Shown here: piece after piece, positions 61,651 to 64,000 of the stretch
How the letters are laid out: each line of letters begins with the position of its first letter
How positions within the stretch are numbered: the stretch's first letter is position 1
Assembly (NCBI RefSeq): GCF_028389875.1
Contig: NC_084677.1
Span: 6,614,017-6,678,016, forward strand
Source of the DNA: Rhea pennata
Taxonomy: Eukaryota > Chordata > Aves > Rheiformes > Rheidae
Length of the DNA: 64,000 bases
Reading direction: 5' to 3'
Program-made: the position numbers and the translations under genes
The notes under the pieces: model-generated
The model's input: the letters and a program-made list of their open reading frames with translations, nothing else
Databases searched by the model: none
What the model was told of the DNA's origin: nothing

Positions 61651-64000
61651 CTTTCCAAATATTTTTGATATAACACCTTCCTCTTTCTGATGAACAACCT
61701 CTTTCAAAGACAACCCCGAAAGGGGGGAAGCAACTCCTAACAGCCAGAGAACTTGTTACTTGCTACTCCTGTGACGGAGCCTACCATTCAAAGGGCTGAT
61801 GAAGACAACTGCTCAGCGCGTTTTCTGCACCAGCAGTGCAGCAGAGAGGGAAACATCACCACTCAATTCTCCCCTTCTTTTTGTGTAAACGTGGATTTTC
61901 TGTTCTATTTTTCAATTCTGTGTTCTCTAGTAAATGCCACTGGTGGTAGGAATTTAGGAAAAGAAGTTCTAAATATTTTGACATTCAGATTCTGCCTATC
62001 AAGGCTGTAGTTTCTTGACCAAGGAAGTTAAGAGTAACATTTTCCTTTCATCTTCATTTCTACACATAGAAGGAGCCTCCAGAATTTATGAGCTAATTTT
62101 TTAAAATTATTGTCCATTGAAATACATCTAGATCAGTGCAATAACTCAGCTAATGGTGTCTGTAATTATTTGATTGCAATTGTTGAATTATGAAGCTGCA
62201 AATATTAAAAATATTATACACTAAAATAAAGTCAAGGGATAATCTAACTGTCATGAATTCAGGTAAAACAGCTACAAGAATTTTTATTTGCAGTATTAAA
62301 GCTCTCAAAAAGAAAAAAACAACAGTACATTTCTTGCCTTCCCAATGTTAACTAAATATGATGCTTCTAGGCTATTTAGAGAATCACATCAATCTTTAGA
62401 ACAGATTAAGTATCTTAATTTTCAAAATAGCTCAATATCTGTATACTGAAACATGTCTCCCCCTCCTCCATCTCCATTCCAAACGTATCTAGAGTTGCCA
62501 CCTGCGGCACCCCATGAATCAGGACACTAAGCCTGCTCTAGAGAGGAAAATTTAGACATTTCTTAACTTGCATGTGTTTTTACATCTTCTCTCCACTGAT
62601 TTACAGCTAAGGATCTGGCACACCGATATTCAGACAACAAAAATAAATACAGACACACATTTTTTAAAGAAAAGATAAATGATGACAGTTTTCACCTCAA
62701 TGAAGGAAACATTACGTAGAAAACATGACATGCCATGTGGACTAAAACAATTCAGTTTTGAAACAAGAAAAGAGGAAACAGCAGCGAAGCGCAGTTTCAG
62801 CAAATAAAAAATACTAAGAATTCATGACTGGCAGAGAAATGTATTGAACAGCTGATCACATTGCTGGCTCTCTGTGATGATCTGGTATAAAAATCTCCCA
62901 AACCTAAAACTAATTCACAAAATAGCTAAGAAGATCAAACTAGTACCTTTGAAAACGTGTCACAGGTATCTTCTGGCTGGCTTTACTGCTCATAGAAAGC
63001 ACTAAGCTACCAAACTTGTCATGCGAGGAGTGGACAAGTACAGTCTCTCCAAAACTCTGGCAGAGCTAAGCCAGAAAAGAAAACCAAACAAACCTTCCAA
63101 ACTACTACAAAACCCAGCAACTACTAGCCTGAATAGTCACTCCCGTGTCTGCAGGCTACCAAGCGTCAGGCTTTCAGCACCTATCCATAGAGCCAAATGA
63201 CTTCCTTTCTGTTTGCGCAAGGGTATTTTAATAAAGAGAAGTAACTGCCTCCACGGCAGTAACAATAATGCATCGGGTTGGCAAACTGCATACAGACACA
63301 GTCCAATAACGCTATGCACCTAGTGGGGAAAGGAGGGATTAAAAATAAATTAGAACTGAATTGTTTTGCATGCTTTATTTGGTCTACACATTGCACCAGA
63401 ATTATTTATGATTTTCTCAATCATCTGAGCAGTTTTTTGGTTATTTTATCCTGAGGCAAAGCCAATGATGTCTAAAAACCCCCTAGTCCTTCCCCTATCT
63501 TCTTTCCTCCTGTTTCTTCTCAAAAAGACAAAGGAAAAGAAGCTAGAAAGCTAGTATTTCACCTACAGAAGAAATGAATGATGTAAAGCACAAAATTTAG
63601 CTGTGGTTTTGTGATCACCTTATATTGAGCCAAGTCAGCTCTGCTACAAGAATGTCTCTGCTGTAACCCATAAGCCAAATCAGGGAACTGATTTGACTGA
63701 AAACTAGTATTTTTCAAACAACAAGATAAAAAACTATTTTTCAATCAGCTCAGCTCCCTGATCTAGTTTGATATGTGGGTACACGATTGCCAATGCTGAC
63801 ATAAAAGAACAGGAAGGCAAACTTGGCTGGGAAGGAACTCCTTTTTGTGGGTGCCCATACTCTGGTTAAACCTAGTTTCAGGTAACATCGCCCTCATCTC
63901 TCAGTGGACATTCTCAGCTGGAACAGTAAAGAAACATAAATGACCCAACCTGCCTTGAATCTTAAGACTAGACCAAAACATTAAATTTTGAGTAAAAGGA

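Larger units (their letters stand above)
58021..64000. other. Intergenic tail of the window
   Basis: CpG-containing sequence to about 59.1 kb, then AT-rich DNA to the right edge. It contains one MIR-like SINE fragment, a (TTA)n and a polypyrimidine tract. No open frame had splice, homology or start support. Confidence 0.6.

Noticed and set aside
18691..64000. HAPSTR1 (C16orf72) first exon
   Set aside because: Expected on this side of USP7 in mammals, but none of the GC islands encodes its known N-terminal or conserved central sequence on either strand.
1..64000. tRNA, rRNA, CRISPR, phage or insertion-sequence features
   Set aside because: No cloverleaf with A/B boxes, rRNA core or regular spacer-repeat array was noticed, and the window is vertebrate DNA.

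Overview
This window is vertebrate nuclear DNA, most likely from a bird. Most of it is AT-rich non-coding DNA with sparse old repeats and a few sharply bounded GC-rich islands. A 5'-truncated CR1 LINE near 5.3-5.6 kb has the avian-type 3' end, with no poly(A) tail. A few worn MIR/CORE-SINE-like pieces are also present. No bacterial, viral, CRISPR or operon features were seen.

The one gene recognised with confidence is USP7 (HAUSP deubiquitinase), on the minus strand. Its first coding exon (17276-17357) lies in a 2-kb CpG island (about 16.64-18.69 kb) and encodes the N-terminal poly-Gln segment and the acidic peptide that follows it. Everything below 17275 is USP7 intron 1. Exon 2 was not found, so the intron runs off the left edge. 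This intron carries a CR1 fragment, three long poly(A) runs and a few exon-like open frames of doubtful meaning.

From 18.7 kb to the right edge lies the region upstream of USP7. In mammals HAPSTR1 (C16orf72) is the next gene on that side; its first-exon protein was not recognised here. The stretch is mostly AT-rich intergenic sequence with microsatellites, old SINE pieces and small GC-rich patches at 31.5, 44.1, 48.8 and 57.6 kb. A second strong CpG island sits at about 50.6-51.05 kb.

Two unrecognised spliced genes are proposed on the plus strand. Model B (50901-53266) starts in the second CpG island. It has three exons joined in phase 0, strong splice sites, an ATG with A at -3, a stop and a downstream AATAAA, and would encode 125 residues beginning with an Arg-rich, acid-free leader. 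Model A (about 18.6-20.1 kb) would be divergent from USP7; its last two exons join in frame and end in a stop codon. Both rest only on splice signals and reading frame. In AT-rich DNA such patterns arise by chance, so they are candidates, and either could be a non-coding RNA.

Most other open frames in the GC islands are open on several frames of both strands because stop codons are rare there. They are not annotated as genes.
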